DNA from: Prosthecobacter algae | GTDB taxonomy: Bacteria > Verrucomicrobiota > Verrucomicrobiia > Verrucomicrobiales > Verrucomicrobiaceae | Length of the DNA: 64,000 nucleotides | Direction of reading: 5' to 3' | Assembly: GCF_039542385.1 (NCBI RefSeq) | Contig: NZ_BAABIA010000006.1 | Location: 233,265-297,264 of the forward strand | In this document: positions 1 to 9,865 of the stretch, piece by piece | Position numbering within the stretch: position 1 is the stretch's first letter | Layout: each line of letters starts with the position of its first letter | Notes under the pieces: generated by a model | Database searches by the model: none | Told to the model about the DNA's origin: nothing | Seen by the model: the letters and a program-made list of their open reading frames with translations, nothing else | Position numbers and translations under genes: made by a program

Positions 1-304
1 GCAAGGTCCGCAACCATGAAGTGGAGTGTAATGCTTATTTTGCATCTCGGATGCCGACAAAGAATTTGCCTTTGTGATACTCGTGTGTGATACAAGCCGT
101 GATGTGGCGATTCTTTAACCATTGAAAATCAATGACTTTTGCGGTGTGCCGGAGTGTCCCTCTCTCACCGCCACTGTCTCAGCCAAGCCTTGAATCACTT
201 CGGCTTGAGAAAGATTGCTTCACCAATCGAAGGGGCAGCAACCATGACATAGCGCCAAGGTGCCAGCAGTTGAATCTTGTCTTTCAACCCTATCCGGCAA
301 GCTC
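1..304. other. Intergenic, no gene seen
   Basis: I see no reading frame with family resemblance, no RNA gene and no clear terminator here. It is the sequence upstream of the GNAT gene and is visibly less GC-rich than the genes that follow, as expected for a promoter-bearing spacer. Confidence 0.5.
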
Positions 305-1663
305 ATGCAGCCCGCCATCATACTCCGTCAATGGGAGGATTCCGATTTGGAAGCGTTTGCTTCGATGAATGCGGACACAGAAGTGATGCGGTTTTTTCCA
401 CGCACGCTGACGGCTGAGGAATCGCGGCAAACCTTGCAGCGGTTTCACCAGGGCATTGAGCAGCGGGGATGGGGCCTGTGGGCCATCCAAGCCGATGGGA
501 AATTCGCGGGTTTTGCGGGCTTGTCGGAACCCAAATTTTCGGCGCACTTTACGCCCTGCGTAGAAATCGGCTGGCGTTTGCGCCAAGAGTATTGGGGACG
601 GGGTATCGCCTTTGCAGCGGCCCGGCAGGCGGCAGATTATGCCTTTTCGGTTCTGCGCCTGGATCAGCTCGTCTCCTTCACGGCAGCGAGCAATCTAAGG
701 TCCCGAAAACTGATGGAGCGCCTGGGTTTTTCACACGATCCACGCGATGACTTCATGCACCCTTCGCTGGAGGAAGGTCATCCTTTGCGTCACCACGTTC
801 TCGACAGAAAAACTTCCGCTTCGATGACAGCGGACGTTTTGCCCAACGGGTGGTCATTCACCCAGCAGGGCGAGGCGGCGGGCTTTCCAGTAGGTGGCGA
901 GGTGGTAGAGGATGCCGCAACTGGAATTGTGCAGGTAGTCGGTTTCCTGGATCATTTTTTGCAGGGCGGTTTTTTGCTCGGCAGAAAGGGTTTCAGGCTT
1001 GCTCATGAGCAGGACGAGGGCGGATTCGCCAGCTTCGCGGGTGAGGTGCCAGATCTCGCGGTATGCGCCCCACTGGGGGACCTGGTAGCCCTTTTGGTCC
1101 TTCCACACGGCGACCTTGCGCCAGTCCGGGCCCAGCATGCGCATCTCTTCGGGGCTTTTGGTGGCGATCTTTCCAGCGACCCAGGTGAAGCGCTTGAGGG
1201 CCAACTCGCTGACGTGGGCGATGCGCGCATGGAGGGTTGCTTTGAGAGCGGCCTCGGGCTCCAAATCATGCAGCAGCTCCAGCGAGCACTGCATTTGCAG
1301 AAAGGCGTAGGCGGGCTTGTGGGGATCGGGCGAGGCGGATTGCGCGGTGGCCTCGACCACATACTGTCGCCACATTTTGCGGTAGCGTTCATCGCGGGTC
1401 ACGTCCCAGGCGGCGGCGTAGATCATGGGCAGGCGGGCGGCCTCATGAGCCTGGACATTCCACATGCGGCAGATGCCGAGCGGACAGCGTGTGCCATCGG
1501 CACGGCAAAAGTCATAGTCGTTTTCAGGCGTGACGAATTCGATCATCCGCTCGGCCACATCGGCCAGGATGGTGCGGATTTGCTGGCGAGTGAGATCGGT
1601 GGAGAGCGGGCTGTGATAATACTGCCACAGGCCGTGGACGAAGTGGGTGACCTGATCCCGTGA
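305..1663 (+). CDS. GNAT-family acetyltransferase (RimJ/RimL type) with an abnormal 3' extension
   Basis: Residues about 3-165 look like a GNAT N-acetyltransferase of the RimJ/RimL type, which moves acetyl from acetyl-CoA to an amine. It opens with IILRQWEDSDLEAF, has the acetyl-CoA loop region around RQEYWGRGIA, and has the closing motif ASNLRSRKLMERLGF. The start at 305 gives the normal family N-terminus. Family members end about 175-185 residues in, roughly where this one reads HHVLDRK (about position 810). Here no stop occurs until 1663, so about 280 further residues are antisense to the gene at 854-2125. That tail has no domain character and mirrors high-GC antisense sequence. A lost stop or small frameshift near 810-850 is the likely cause. 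The acetyltransferase call is good; the annotated end is doubtful. Confidence 0.6.
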   Translation: MQPAIILRQWEDSDLEAFASMNADTEVMRFFPRTLTAEESRQTLQRFHQGIEQRGWGLWAIQADGKFAGFAGLSEPKFSAHFTPCVEIGWRLRQEYWGRGIAFAAARQAADYAFSVLRLDQLVSFTAASNLRSRKLMERLGFSHDPRDDFMHPSLEEGHPLRHHVLDRKTSASMTADVLPNGWSFTQQGEAAGFPVGGEVVEDAATGIVQVVGFLDHFLQGGFLLGRKGFRLAHEQDEGGFASFAGEVPDLAVCAPLGDLVALLVLPHGDLAPVRAQHAHLFGAFGGDLSSDPGEALEGQLADVGDARMEGCFESGLGLQIMQQLQRALHLQKGVGGLVGIGRGGLRGGLDHILSPHFAVAFIAGHVPGGGVDHGQAGGLMSLDIPHAADAERTACAIGTAKVIVVFRRDEFDHPLGHIGQDGADLLASEIGGERAVIILPQAVDEVGDLIP

Positions 1664-2125
1664 GGAATTGATATAAACGCCCGTGCCATCCTGGGGGCAG
1701 ACATTGCGAGCGACGAAACCACGCACGCCATGCACGGTGACGCAGCGGCGGAGGCCAGCAAAGGCGCTGGCCGCACGGTCGCGCAGTTGCTCGTCACCGG
1801 TCACGGCAAAACGATCACAAAGGATGCTGAGCATGGCCCCGCCCAGGATCGCGCCATCCTCCATGCCGGTGCCGTAACCGCAGGGGTTGGGGTACTGGCG
1901 TTTCACCTCATCCGCCGTTGGGAGATGGGCCTGCTCCTTGCCCTTTTCATAGCTGCTGAGGTAGTCGGCAAAGGTCTGTACTTTGTCGAGGTAAAAGCGA
2001 CTCCACGCCATGTCCCAGGCCTGATCCATCGCGGGAGAAAGAGGCTTGGATGTCGGGGCCGTCTCGGCAGCCAAAGAGAGGGAACTGAACAGAACAATTA
2101 GGGGGAGGAGAAAACGAAACGGCAT
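854..2125 (-). CDS. Exported protein of unknown function
   Basis: This is a 423-residue protein starting at MPFRFLLPLIVLF, a typical signal peptide with probable cleavage after SLAAE. An upstream in-frame start at 2272 would add 49 residues with no signal character, so I prefer 2125. The mature part is mostly helical with many Trp, Tyr and Arg residues, for example GYGTGMEDGAILGGAML and YINSSRDQVTHFVHGLW. That texture recalls alpha/alpha-toroid glycoside hydrolases or lyases, but I recognise no family motif and do not assign a reaction. It is divergent from the TPR gene at 2408, and its 3' half is overlapped antisense by the run-on GNAT frame. Confidence 0.7.
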   Translation of the reverse strand: MPFRFLLPLIVLFSSLSLAAETAPTSKPLSPAMDQAWDMAWSRFYLDKVQTFADYLSSYEKGKEQAHLPTADEVKRQYPNPCGYGTGMEDGAILGGAMLSILCDRFAVTGDEQLRDRAASAFAGLRRCVTVHGVRGFVARNVCPQDGTGVYINSSRDQVTHFVHGLWQYYHSPLSTDLTRQQIRTILADVAERMIEFVTPENDYDFCRADGTRCPLGICRMWNVQAHEAARLPMIYAAAWDVTRDERYRKMWRQYVVEATAQSASPDPHKPAYAFLQMQCSLELLHDLEPEAALKATLHARIAHVSELALKRFTWVAGKIATKSPEEMRMLGPDWRKVAVWKDQKGYQVPQWGAYREIWHLTREAGESALVLLMSKPETLSAEQKTALQKMIQETDYLHNSSCGILYHLATYWKARRLALLGE

Positions 2126-2407
2126 CGGGAGATGTGTACGGGCGCGAAGAGGGATTTCCAACTGGGAATGTTCTTTAGCCACCGGGAGAGCTGGGCTTCC
2201 TGAATGGAGGCTGGTTGCCCATCCTGGATCTTCCCGATGCTGATTTTGACACGTGATATTACTGTCACACAAGTGAGGTTTCGTGGCGGCGGAGCGAGGC
2301 TGAGGGCTTGATTTCAGAAGGGGGCGGCAAGAGGGGCCTTGGGAGGGGCACGGCCTGTGTCGAAACCTTCACTTGGGAATTGGCCGATCTGGAGTTTGAG
2401 GCGGGTG

Positions 2408-3307
2408 ATGGCGTCTCTGCCCCAGTTTTTTGCGATCAGCCTTCGTGGCCTGATGTTCAGCCTTGTCTGCGGCTGGACAACATCGGCCTGTGGGCATGGG
2501 GATTACCATGAAGTGGTGGCTGAAATTGAGGCAGCGCTGAAGAAGGAGCCGGAGAATGCGGAGCTGCATTTCCGCCTAGCGGTGGCCTGTGAGGAGCATG
2601 GGGAGTGGAGCTCGGCCCTAGTGGCACTGGAGCGGGCGGAAAGGCTGGCTCCAGGCAAACATCCGGTGGCGCTGGTGCAGGGACTGGCGCTGGCCAAAGG
2701 CGGGCAATGGCAGGCGGCGGAAGCGGTGCTGGGAGAGTTTCTCACCGCGCATCCCAGCCATGCCAAGGCGCTGACGGAACGAGCGCGGGTGCGGCTGAAA
2801 CTGAAGCGGCCAGACGAGGCGATGCGGGACTTTCAGGCGGTGCTGAAAAGTGCCCGCGAACCTGAGATGGAAGTGTTTTTGGAGACAGCGGTGGTTTGGG
2901 TTTTGCAGGGAGACCGGGCCGAAGCGGCGAAGGTTTTGAATGAGGGCCTCGTGCGGCTGGGCCCACACCCGGAGCTGCTGGAACGTGCGCTAGAAATGGC
3001 CGTGGCGGAGGGCCAGTTTGAGGTGGCCATGGGCCATCTGGAGGTGCTGAAGCAGACGAGCGCGCAACCGCAGGTGTGGCAGGCGCGGAAGGCCGGTCTG
3101 CTGGCCCAGGCGGGCCGCCGGGACGAGGCGCAAACGATGTGGCGTGAGCTGCGAGACCACCTGTTGGCCCTGCCAAATCTGGAGCGTGGCCAGCCCCACC
3201 TGAACCGACTTTTGGAAGAAGCGCAAACGGCGCTGGGTGAGCCCCCCGTGCCTGCCGTGGTGCAGGCACCGCCAGCCGAGGCCAAGCGCCCCTTTGCCAC
3301 GCCCTAA
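2408..3307 (+). CDS. Exported or lipid-anchored TPR-repeat protein
   Basis: The chosen start (MASLPQFFAISLRGLMF) gives an N-terminus that resembles a signal peptide and ends near TTSACGHG, where the cysteine could be a lipobox. The rest is tetratricopeptide-like: paired helices such as AELHFRLAVACEEHGEWSSA, HPVALVQGLALAKGGQWQAA and MEVFLETAVVWVLQGDRAEA, ending in a Pro/Ala-rich tail. TPRs make protein-binding solenoids. An upstream in-frame start at 2339 is possible. The gene ends 39 bases before the giant metallophosphoesterase gene on the same strand, so co-transcription is plausible. The partner is unknown. Confidence 0.75.
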   Translation: MASLPQFFAISLRGLMFSLVCGWTTSACGHGDYHEVVAEIEAALKKEPENAELHFRLAVACEEHGEWSSALVALERAERLAPGKHPVALVQGLALAKGGQWQAAEAVLGEFLTAHPSHAKALTERARVRLKLKRPDEAMRDFQAVLKSAREPEMEVFLETAVVWVLQGDRAEAAKVLNEGLVRLGPHPELLERALEMAVAEGQFEVAMGHLEVLKQTSAQPQVWQARKAGLLAQAGRRDEAQTMWRELRDHLLALPNLERGQPHLNRLLEEAQTALGEPPVPAVVQAPPAEAKRPFATP

Positions 3308-3346
3308 CCTATTTTACTCCCGTCAGTCCCCTCCCCCCCCGATTGT

Positions 3347-6300
3347 ATGATTCGCCTGCACTGCCTTCTGGCTGCCACCTTTCTTTTAATCCTGAACCTG
3401 CCTGCCCAAACCACGGAGTTTGGCGGAATCACGGTGATCCAAAATGATGCGGGCAACGCGGCGACCTCCGTCAGCCTAACCAAAACTGCGGGTAGCTCGC
3501 CTTACTTCACCCTTGAAGGCGGCAACCGGGGTGACTATGAGGTGAACTTTGGCAGCGGGGTGGATCCCAGCGTGGGTGTGATGATCCCCTGCGTGGCCCA
3601 GCTTTCACGCGACAACACGGCGCAGGGAGACAGCATTGGGCGCTTTTATGCGACGGCGGCGTTTGGTCCGAATGACGGACTGGCGGATTACACGGTCGCA
3701 CTTTTTAGCGCCCCTGCGGGTGGGGAGGTGAATATGGATGTGGCCTTTGGATTTTTCCCCTACAACCGCTGGATCGGCGGCATCGCCCGCAACACGGTGA
3801 ACAATGGCGAGCTGACGGAGCTGGTGGGAAATCCGGGGCTGGTGATCAACACGCATTTCACGGATCTGGCGACGCCGAGCGGGCAGTACACGCTGAATCT
3901 GAATGCGCTGACAGGAAACAGCGCGGCGCAAAACGGCATCCTGCTGGTGGCCGGGGCGCGGAATGAGGACAACTATGCGCTGTCGCAGGCGAATGCGAAC
4001 GGCAGCTTCACGATCTACTGCCATGACAATGGCGTGAATGGAGCGGACTATGAAAATGACGGCATCGGCTTTGTGTATCTGCCGACCGACAAGGTGGGCA
4101 CGGATCACCTGACGGCTATCGGCCGGGTGAATGACGATGCCAGCCTGGATGTCTCCGCTCATGTGCCTGGCAAAACGGTCACCGTGAGCAAAGGCGGCAC
4201 GGGGATCTGGCATCTCACCATCAGCGGTGAATCTGGCAGCACGGGCACGCTGCTGGTGAGCCCGGCGGGCGGCGTGGACAACACCACGGACAACATCGTG
4301 TCCTCCACCTGGGATGCCGCGAATGGCCGATGGGTGATCGAAAGCCGCGACCTGCCAGGGGCCACGCCAGGACTGCAAAATGGAACGGCGGCGACGGATG
4401 ACATGTTCAGCTTTGCCTTTTTCACGGCCCCCGTTTTGCCGACGGTGACGCTGACCTCCCCTGCCCCGGCGGCCACGGCCACAGGGCCTGCGGGCTTTGC
4501 CCTGGAAGCCACGGCCACGGATACCGATGGCAGCGTCGTTCAGGTGGAGTTTTTGCGCAATGGGTTGGTCATCGCCACAGACAGCGCGGCTCCTTATTCC
4601 TTCCAGGACAGCGGGCTGCGCGCGGGCCACTACGACTATCAGGCGAGGGCCACGGACAATGAAGGGAACATCGGGCTTTCACCTGTGGCCCAGGTGACGG
4701 TGACGCTGGAGCCGACCAGCATCCCGGCGAACACGGCGCTGTCCTTCGATGGCAGCGACGACTATGTGACGGCGGGTGCTGCGCCCACGCTGAATGTGGG
4801 CCAGATGGGCGATGCGGGATTCACGCTTGAATGCTGGTTCCGCCGCGAGGGCGCGGGGCGGACCTCGGGCTCGGGATCTGGAGGTGTCACGGCGGTACCC
4901 TTGTTCGGCAAAGGCCGGGGCGAAAGCGATGGCAGCGAGGTGGACTGCAACATCTTCTTTGGCATCAATGCAGCGGGCCGTCTGGTGGCTGACTTTGAAG
5001 CCCAGCCCGCGACGGGTGTGGCAGCGGGGGAGAACTTCCCCATCACGGCGATCCATGAGCCGGTGAGCAACCATGCCTGGCATCACGCGGCGGTGACCTA
5101 TGATCATGCCACGAGCACCTGGAAACTTTACCTCGATGGAGCCGAGGTGGGCAGCGCGACCGTGACGGCCAATGCACGACCCCGGTTTGACAGCATCCAG
5201 CATTTCGGGATCGGCACGGCCCTGAACTCAACGGGCGTGGCGGAAGGGGCCTTTCGGGGACGGCTGGATGAAGCGCGGGTGTGGAACCATGCGCGCAGTG
5301 CAGCGGAGATCCTGGCGGGCAAAGACCAGGCCATCGAAAGTGCCACGGGCCTGATCGGGCGCTTTGGCATGAATGAAGGCACGGGAAGCACGACGGCGAG
5401 CGCCATCGGAGCGCACACAGGCACGCTGACGAACGGGCCGCTGTGGGTGGAAGGGGTGCCTTTTGGCATCACGAATGTACCGCCGACGGTGACGCTGACG
5501 CGGCCAGCGAATGTCTCCACCAGCGCTGTGGCGGAGCCGGCCACCTTTGAGGCCACAGCAGCCGATGCGGACGGCACGGTGATCAAGGTAGAGTTCCTGG
5601 TGGATGGCGTGAAGGTAGGCGAGGACGCAACCGCGCCGTACAGCTTCACCTGGACGGCACCCTCCATCGGCCAGTATGCCGTGCAGGCACGGGCGCTGGA
5701 TGATCTGGGCGGCAGGGGCGAAAGCGAGGTGGCCACCCTGCATGTACTGGCCACGGCGAACCACCCTGCGGTGGTGCTGACCTCCCCCACCGATGAGGCT
5801 TCGGTGACAGGTAGCAGCGTGAATCTGCAGGCGAATGTTTTTGATCCGAACGGGGATGCGATGAGCGTGACTTTTTATGGCCGCCACACCACTCCGGTGA
5901 CACCAGGGCCGGACTTCAACCTCGTTCAGATTCCGGATACACAGTTCTATTCGGAGGGGGCCTCAGGCCATGCGGATACCATCAGCGTGCAGCAGCTCAT
6001 CGCCACCTTTGGCGAACAGACGAAGTGGGTGGTGAACAACCGGACTGCGCGCAATATCGCCTTTGTCAGCCACATGGGGGACATCGTGCAAAAGGGCAAC
6101 AATGGCGGCAATGACATTGAGTGGACCCGGGCCTCCGCCGCCATGTCGAGATTGGAAAATCCGGTGACCTCCTTGCTTGCCCACGGGGTGCCGTTTGGCC
6201 TGGCACCGGGCAACCATGACATCGACCCCATCGGCAATTATGACGGAGGCTCCACCTCCTTTTACAATGAGTATTTCGGGATCAGCCGCTTTGCCAAACG

Positions 6301-9298
6301 CACCTACTGGGGTGGCAACTACGGCACGGACAACACGAACAATTACCAGCTTTTCAGCGCCAGCGGGCTGGACTTCATCGCCATCCACTTTGCCTATGAC
6401 ACGACGCCGAATGCGGCCATCCTGAACTGGGCGGATGCACTGCTGAAAGCGCACCCACACCGGCGGGCGATCGCCACGAGTCACTCCATCATTGGTGGTG
6501 GCAACCCGGCGACTTTTAGCTCGCAGGGGCGTGGCATCTATGATGCGCTAAAGGACAACCCGAACTTCTTCCTGATGCTGTGCGGGCACATCCATGCCGA
6601 GGGGCGGCGGGCGGATGTTTATCAGGGCAGGACGGTGTATTCCGTGCTTTCAGACTACCAGGGCACAGCCAATGGCGGCAATGGCTTTCTGCGCACGCTG
6701 ACCTTCTCCCCGGCGGGCAATTCCATCCGACTGGAAAGCTATTCGCCCACGCTGGACCGGGCCGTGAATGCCAGCGATGGCATCCCATCCTGGGAAACCA
6801 CGGTGCAGCTACCCTACAACATGCAGGCCCCGGTGATGGGCTGGGTGCCTCTGGGGACGGTGAGCGTGCCTGCGGGTGGCAGCACGGCGGCACTGAACTG
6901 GACGGGCCTGGAGCCTGGAAAAAACTATGAGTGGTACGCGGCGGTCTCCGACGGCAGCCTAACCAGCAGTTCGGCAGCAAGACGTTTTTCCACGGTGGCG
7001 AACGTGGCCCCAACCGTGACCCTGGACACCCCTGTCGCAGGAGCTGCCTTTGCCACACCGGTGACGATCCAGATCACGGCGACAGCGGCGGATGCGGACG
7101 GCTCCATCAGGCGCGTGGAGTTTTACCGTGAAGGGGTGAAGCTGGGAGAGGACAGCACTGCGCCGTATGCTTTTGCCTGGACGAATCCAACGTTAGGCAC
7201 GCACAATCTTTCGGCGGTGGCGGTGGACAATGCCAATGTGGCAACGCTTTCCAACATCGCCCGCATCACGGTGCAGGTGGGCGATGAGCTGCCGACGGTC
7301 GCGATCACCGCCCCTGCCAACGGCACGGCCATCCCGGCACCTGGGAATGTGACACTGACGGCCAATGCGCAGGATGTGGAGGCCCCGGTGAGCAAGGTGG
7401 AGTTCTTCTCCGGCAGCACGACGCTGACCTCCCTGGGCGTGGATACGCAGGCTCCGTTCAGCCTCAGTCTGACGAATCTGGCCGCAGGCACCTACACCTT
7501 CACTGCCAAGGCGACCGACAGCCTGGGCCAGGTGGTGACCTCGGACTCCGTGCTGGTATCCGTCTTTGTGGAGGCTGCCGCGCCTACGGCCCCCACGCAG
7601 CGTTCGGTGGGCCTGTTTGATCCGCCCGCCTGGACGGTGGTGGGCACCAGTCCCCCGCCCTTTGATTTCAATCTGCCAGGGAACAATGATGGCGATCTGT
7701 CCCTGAAGGTCGCAGGGGCGGCGGTGCCGTTCAATGGCGGCATTACCCTGGCGACAAATTGGAATAGCCCTGCCAGCATCGCTGCGGGGGTACCTGCGCT
7801 GGATAACCTGGCGCTGCCTTATGCCGGGGCGGATGGCAATGCGAATGTCAGTGTGCTGGACAATGCCAATGCGAATGCCTCCACCGCGAACCCGGCCACG
7901 ACGGAAGAGACCTCCGGCATCAGCGTGGCCTACCTACCTTATGCGGCGGGGTGGACAGGGGCCAGTGTGGACAGCAATGCGGCGGTGCTGAGCGGAAACC
8001 TGCCTGCGGGTGTGACGGTGGCAGCCCTTTCAGAACCTGGGACCTACTCGATTGATGGACTCTCCACGGCAGGGAATCTGCTGGCTGTGACGAATGGCAA
8101 CGGTGGCACTGCGGGTGACAACGTCTGCTCGGTCCGCATCGCGGATGGCCGCTGGGTGGTGGATGTGCGGGACAATGATGCCTCGGGGCAAAACGGCACG
8201 TTCAGCTTTGTGTACATTCCTGCGGATACGCCGGGTGTTTTAGCAGCGGCCATCAGTAGCACAGGAGCGGTGACGAGGATGAATGCGGAGCTGGGTGAAC
8301 TGGGCATGACGACCACGCCAGGTGCCGAAGGGCTGGACCTGCTTTTCGGCGATGGCACGGTGATCAATCCGGCCACGGCGGCGCTTTTCATCACGGCGGA
8401 TTCTTCCCGCAATGCGGCGGCGGAGGACAACCTGGTGGCGTGGTCCACGAATGGGAACGCATTCCGTGTGTTCTCGCAAGATCTGCCGCAGGTCGGTGGC
8501 ACGCATCAGCCGATTGATGTACGCATCCTCGTCATCCCCTTTGCCACGGCGAGCGGGGGCAACGTGGTCACGATCACGGCCCCGGATGCCACGGCGGGTG
8601 AGGCGGGCGGGGATCAGTCCCTGGACTTCACGATTTCGCGCAGCGGCAGCACCGCCCAAGCCTTGACGGTTTCGCTCGCGGCCACCGGCAGCGCGACGGC
8701 AGGGACGGACTACACGGGATTCCAAACCAGCGTGGTGATTCCGGCGGGGCAGTCTTCGGTGAATCTGCCGCTGGCGGTTCTGGCGGACAACCTTGCCGAA
8801 GGGATGGAGACGATCCAGATCACCGTGGTGGCGGAGGCGAGCTACACGCTGGATGCAGCAAACAGCGCCAGCGCGGACATTGCCGACAGGCCCGTGCAGG
8901 GCTGGTCGTTTGCCAACATCGGTAACCCGGCGAAACGTGGCCCCTATGAAGATGCGGATGGCGATGGGGTGCTGAACCTTTTGGAATACTTCATGGGCAG
9001 CCTGCCGGAGGATGGCCAGAGCATAGGCGGGACCGCCATCACGGCCACCCGTGAAAGCGCCACGTTTTGGTTTAACCGGGCCTTAAACCGGGAAGATGTG
9101 ACGGCGGTGGTCGAGTGGTCTCCGGATCTGATCCACTGGCTGCGCAGCGGGCAGAGTCATGACGGCCTGAGGCTGAACATCGAGGTCACCACGGGGTCTG
9201 CACCCGAAGAGGACCCGCAGGTGATGCAGGGCATCGCCACGAATGCGGAGGGCGGTGCGCTGCCGGGCCGGGTGTTCTTCCGGCTGAAGGTGGAGTGA
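3347..9298 (+). CDS. Giant exported metallophosphoesterase with Ig-like, LamG and Calx-beta modules
   Basis: This 1,983-residue secreted protein starts with a signal peptide (MIRLHCLLAATFLLILNLPAQ). Modules in order: an unknown beta-rich module about 20-350; an Ig-like domain 366-455 (EFLRNGLVIATDSAAPYSF); a LamG/concanavalin-type domain about 461-703 (ALSFDGSDDYV to FGMNEGTG); an Ig-like domain 715-800; and a third Ig-like domain starting near 808 that appears interrupted. A calcineurin-like phosphoesterase at about 855-1100 follows, with DTQFY, SHMGDIV, PGNHDID, ATSHSI and CGHIHAEG supplying the metal ligands. Two more Ig-like domains are at 1222-1405, then a second copy of the N-terminal type module, a Calx-beta domain about 1738-1845, and a calcium-loop segment (DADGDGVLNLLEYFMG). 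The substrate is unknown; cell-surface phosphate-ester cleavage is an inference. Confidence 0.85.
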   Translation: MIRLHCLLAATFLLILNLPAQTTEFGGITVIQNDAGNAATSVSLTKTAGSSPYFTLEGGNRGDYEVNFGSGVDPSVGVMIPCVAQLSRDNTAQGDSIGRFYATAAFGPNDGLADYTVALFSAPAGGEVNMDVAFGFFPYNRWIGGIARNTVNNGELTELVGNPGLVINTHFTDLATPSGQYTLNLNALTGNSAAQNGILLVAGARNEDNYALSQANANGSFTIYCHDNGVNGADYENDGIGFVYLPTDKVGTDHLTAIGRVNDDASLDVSAHVPGKTVTVSKGGTGIWHLTISGESGSTGTLLVSPAGGVDNTTDNIVSSTWDAANGRWVIESRDLPGATPGLQNGTAATDDMFSFAFFTAPVLPTVTLTSPAPAATATGPAGFALEATATDTDGSVVQVEFLRNGLVIATDSAAPYSFQDSGLRAGHYDYQARATDNEGNIGLSPVAQVTVTLEPTSIPANTALSFDGSDDYVTAGAAPTLNVGQMGDAGFTLECWFRREGAGRTSGSGSGGVTAVPLFGKGRGESDGSEVDCNIFFGINAAGRLVADFEAQPATGVAAGENFPITAIHEPVSNHAWHHAAVTYDHATSTWKLYLDGAEVGSATVTANARPRFDSIQHFGIGTALNSTGVAEGAFRGRLDEARVWNHARSAAEILAGKDQAIESATGLIGRFGMNEGTGSTTASAIGAHTGTLTNGPLWVEGVPFGITNVPPTVTLTRPANVSTSAVAEPATFEATAADADGTVIKVEFLVDGVKVGEDATAPYSFTWTAPSIGQYAVQARALDDLGGRGESEVATLHVLATANHPAVVLTSPTDEASVTGSSVNLQANVFDPNGDAMSVTFYGRHTTPVTPGPDFNLVQIPDTQFYSEGASGHADTISVQQLIATFGEQTKWVVNNRTARNIAFVSHMGDIVQKGNNGGNDIEWTRASAAMSRLENPVTSLLAHGVPFGLAPGNHDIDPIGNYDGGSTSFYNEYFGISRFAKRTYWGGNYGTDNTNNYQLFSASGLDFIAIHFAYDTTPNAAILNWADALLKAHPHRRAIATSHSIIGGGNPATFSSQGRGIYDALKDNPNFFLMLCGHIHAEGRRADVYQGRTVYSVLSDYQGTANGGNGFLRTLTFSPAGNSIRLESYSPTLDRAVNASDGIPSWETTVQLPYNMQAPVMGWVPLGTVSVPAGGSTAALNWTGLEPGKNYEWYAAVSDGSLTSSSAARRFSTVANVAPTVTLDTPVAGAAFATPVTIQITATAADADGSIRRVEFYREGVKLGEDSTAPYAFAWTNPTLGTHNLSAVAVDNANVATLSNIARITVQVGDELPTVAITAPANGTAIPAPGNVTLTANAQDVEAPVSKVEFFSGSTTLTSLGVDTQAPFSLSLTNLAAGTYTFTAKATDSLGQVVTSDSVLVSVFVEAAAPTAPTQRSVGLFDPPAWTVVGTSPPPFDFNLPGNNDGDLSLKVAGAAVPFNGGITLATNWNSPASIAAGVPALDNLALPYAGADGNANVSVLDNANANASTANPATTEETSGISVAYLPYAAGWTGASVDSNAAVLSGNLPAGVTVAALSEPGTYSIDGLSTAGNLLAVTNGNGGTAGDNVCSVRIADGRWVVDVRDNDASGQNGTFSFVYIPADTPGVLAAAISSTGAVTRMNAELGELGMTTTPGAEGLDLLFGDGTVINPATAALFITADSSRNAAAEDNLVAWSTNGNAFRVFSQDLPQVGGTHQPIDVRILVIPFATASGGNVVTITAPDATAGEAGGDQSLDFTISRSGSTAQALTVSLAATGSATAGTDYTGFQTSVVIPAGQSSVNLPLAVLADNLAEGMETIQITVVAEASYTLDAANSASADIADRPVQGWSFANIGNPAKRGPYEDADGDGVLNLLEYFMGSLPEDGQSIGGTAITATRESATFWFNRALNREDVTAVVEWSPDLIHWLRSGQSHDGLRLNIEVTTGSAPEEDPQVMQGIATNAEGGALPGRVFFRLKVE

Positions 9299-9379
9299 GC
9301 ATGACGAGGCCTGCGATGAGTTCGTGGGGGCCAGATGGGAAGGCGGAAGCGAAGATTTGAGTAGCAACCCCCTTCCACC

Positions 9380-9820
9380 ATGAAAACATTGCCTGAACTA
9401 CTCATCGTTACTGATCGCGGACACTTCATCGCCTACCGTGGCTATGCACAGGGGCGACTCACCGCCCTGGATGCCATGGACATTCCCGAGTCCCTGGAAA
9501 AGCTGAGCGACCAGGTGACGGACAAAGCGGGTGGTTTTTCCGCCATGGAATCCATGGGCCAGGGCAACTCCTCCGCCGAGCGGCTGCCTTTGGAAGCCGA
9601 GCTGGAACTGCGCTCAATCCGTAAGATCGGCCAGCGCATCGGCGAGCTGATCGACGAGCACGACATCAATACCTGGGGACTGGTGGCCGCCCCCGAAATT
9701 CACGGGGCCATCGTGGACCAAGTGCCACCGCTGATGCGGGACAAACTGGTGCTGCGGGTGAAAAAGAACCTGAACAACCAGACGCCGGAAGAGCTGCTGA
9801 AGCGGCTGGCGGAGGCCTGA
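9380..9820 (+). CDS. Host-attachment-like protein (eRF1-fold family)
   Basis: This 146-residue protein resembles the Pfam Host_attach family, first named for Agrobacterium attachment to plant cells and later grouped with bacterial eRF1-like proteins. Matching features are the opening beta strand LLIVTDRGHFIAYR, the acidic middle, a helix before GLVAAPEIHGAIVDQVPP, and the closing VLRVKKNLNNQTPEELLKRL. It has no signal peptide, so it is predicted to be cytoplasmic. The attachment role in the family name should not be taken as its function here. It ends 45 bases from the convergent PIG-L gene with a hairpin between. Confidence 0.75.
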   Translation: MKTLPELLIVTDRGHFIAYRGYAQGRLTALDAMDIPESLEKLSDQVTDKAGGFSAMESMGQGNSSAERLPLEAELELRSIRKIGQRIGELIDEHDINTWGLVAAPEIHGAIVDQVPPLMRDKLVLRVKKNLNNQTPEELLKRLAEA

Positions 9821-9829
9821 GGACACCGC

Positions 9830-9856
9830 GGCCCGCTCCTTCTGAAGAAGCGGGCC
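9830..9856. terminator. Hairpin between convergent genes
   Basis: A perfect 8-bp stem (GGCCCGCT / AGCGGGCC) with an 11-base loop sits between two convergent stop codons. It has no clear T-run on either side, so it is a weak or factor-assisted terminator candidate that could serve both genes. Confidence 0.5.
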
Positions 9857-9865
9857 ACGTCTAGA

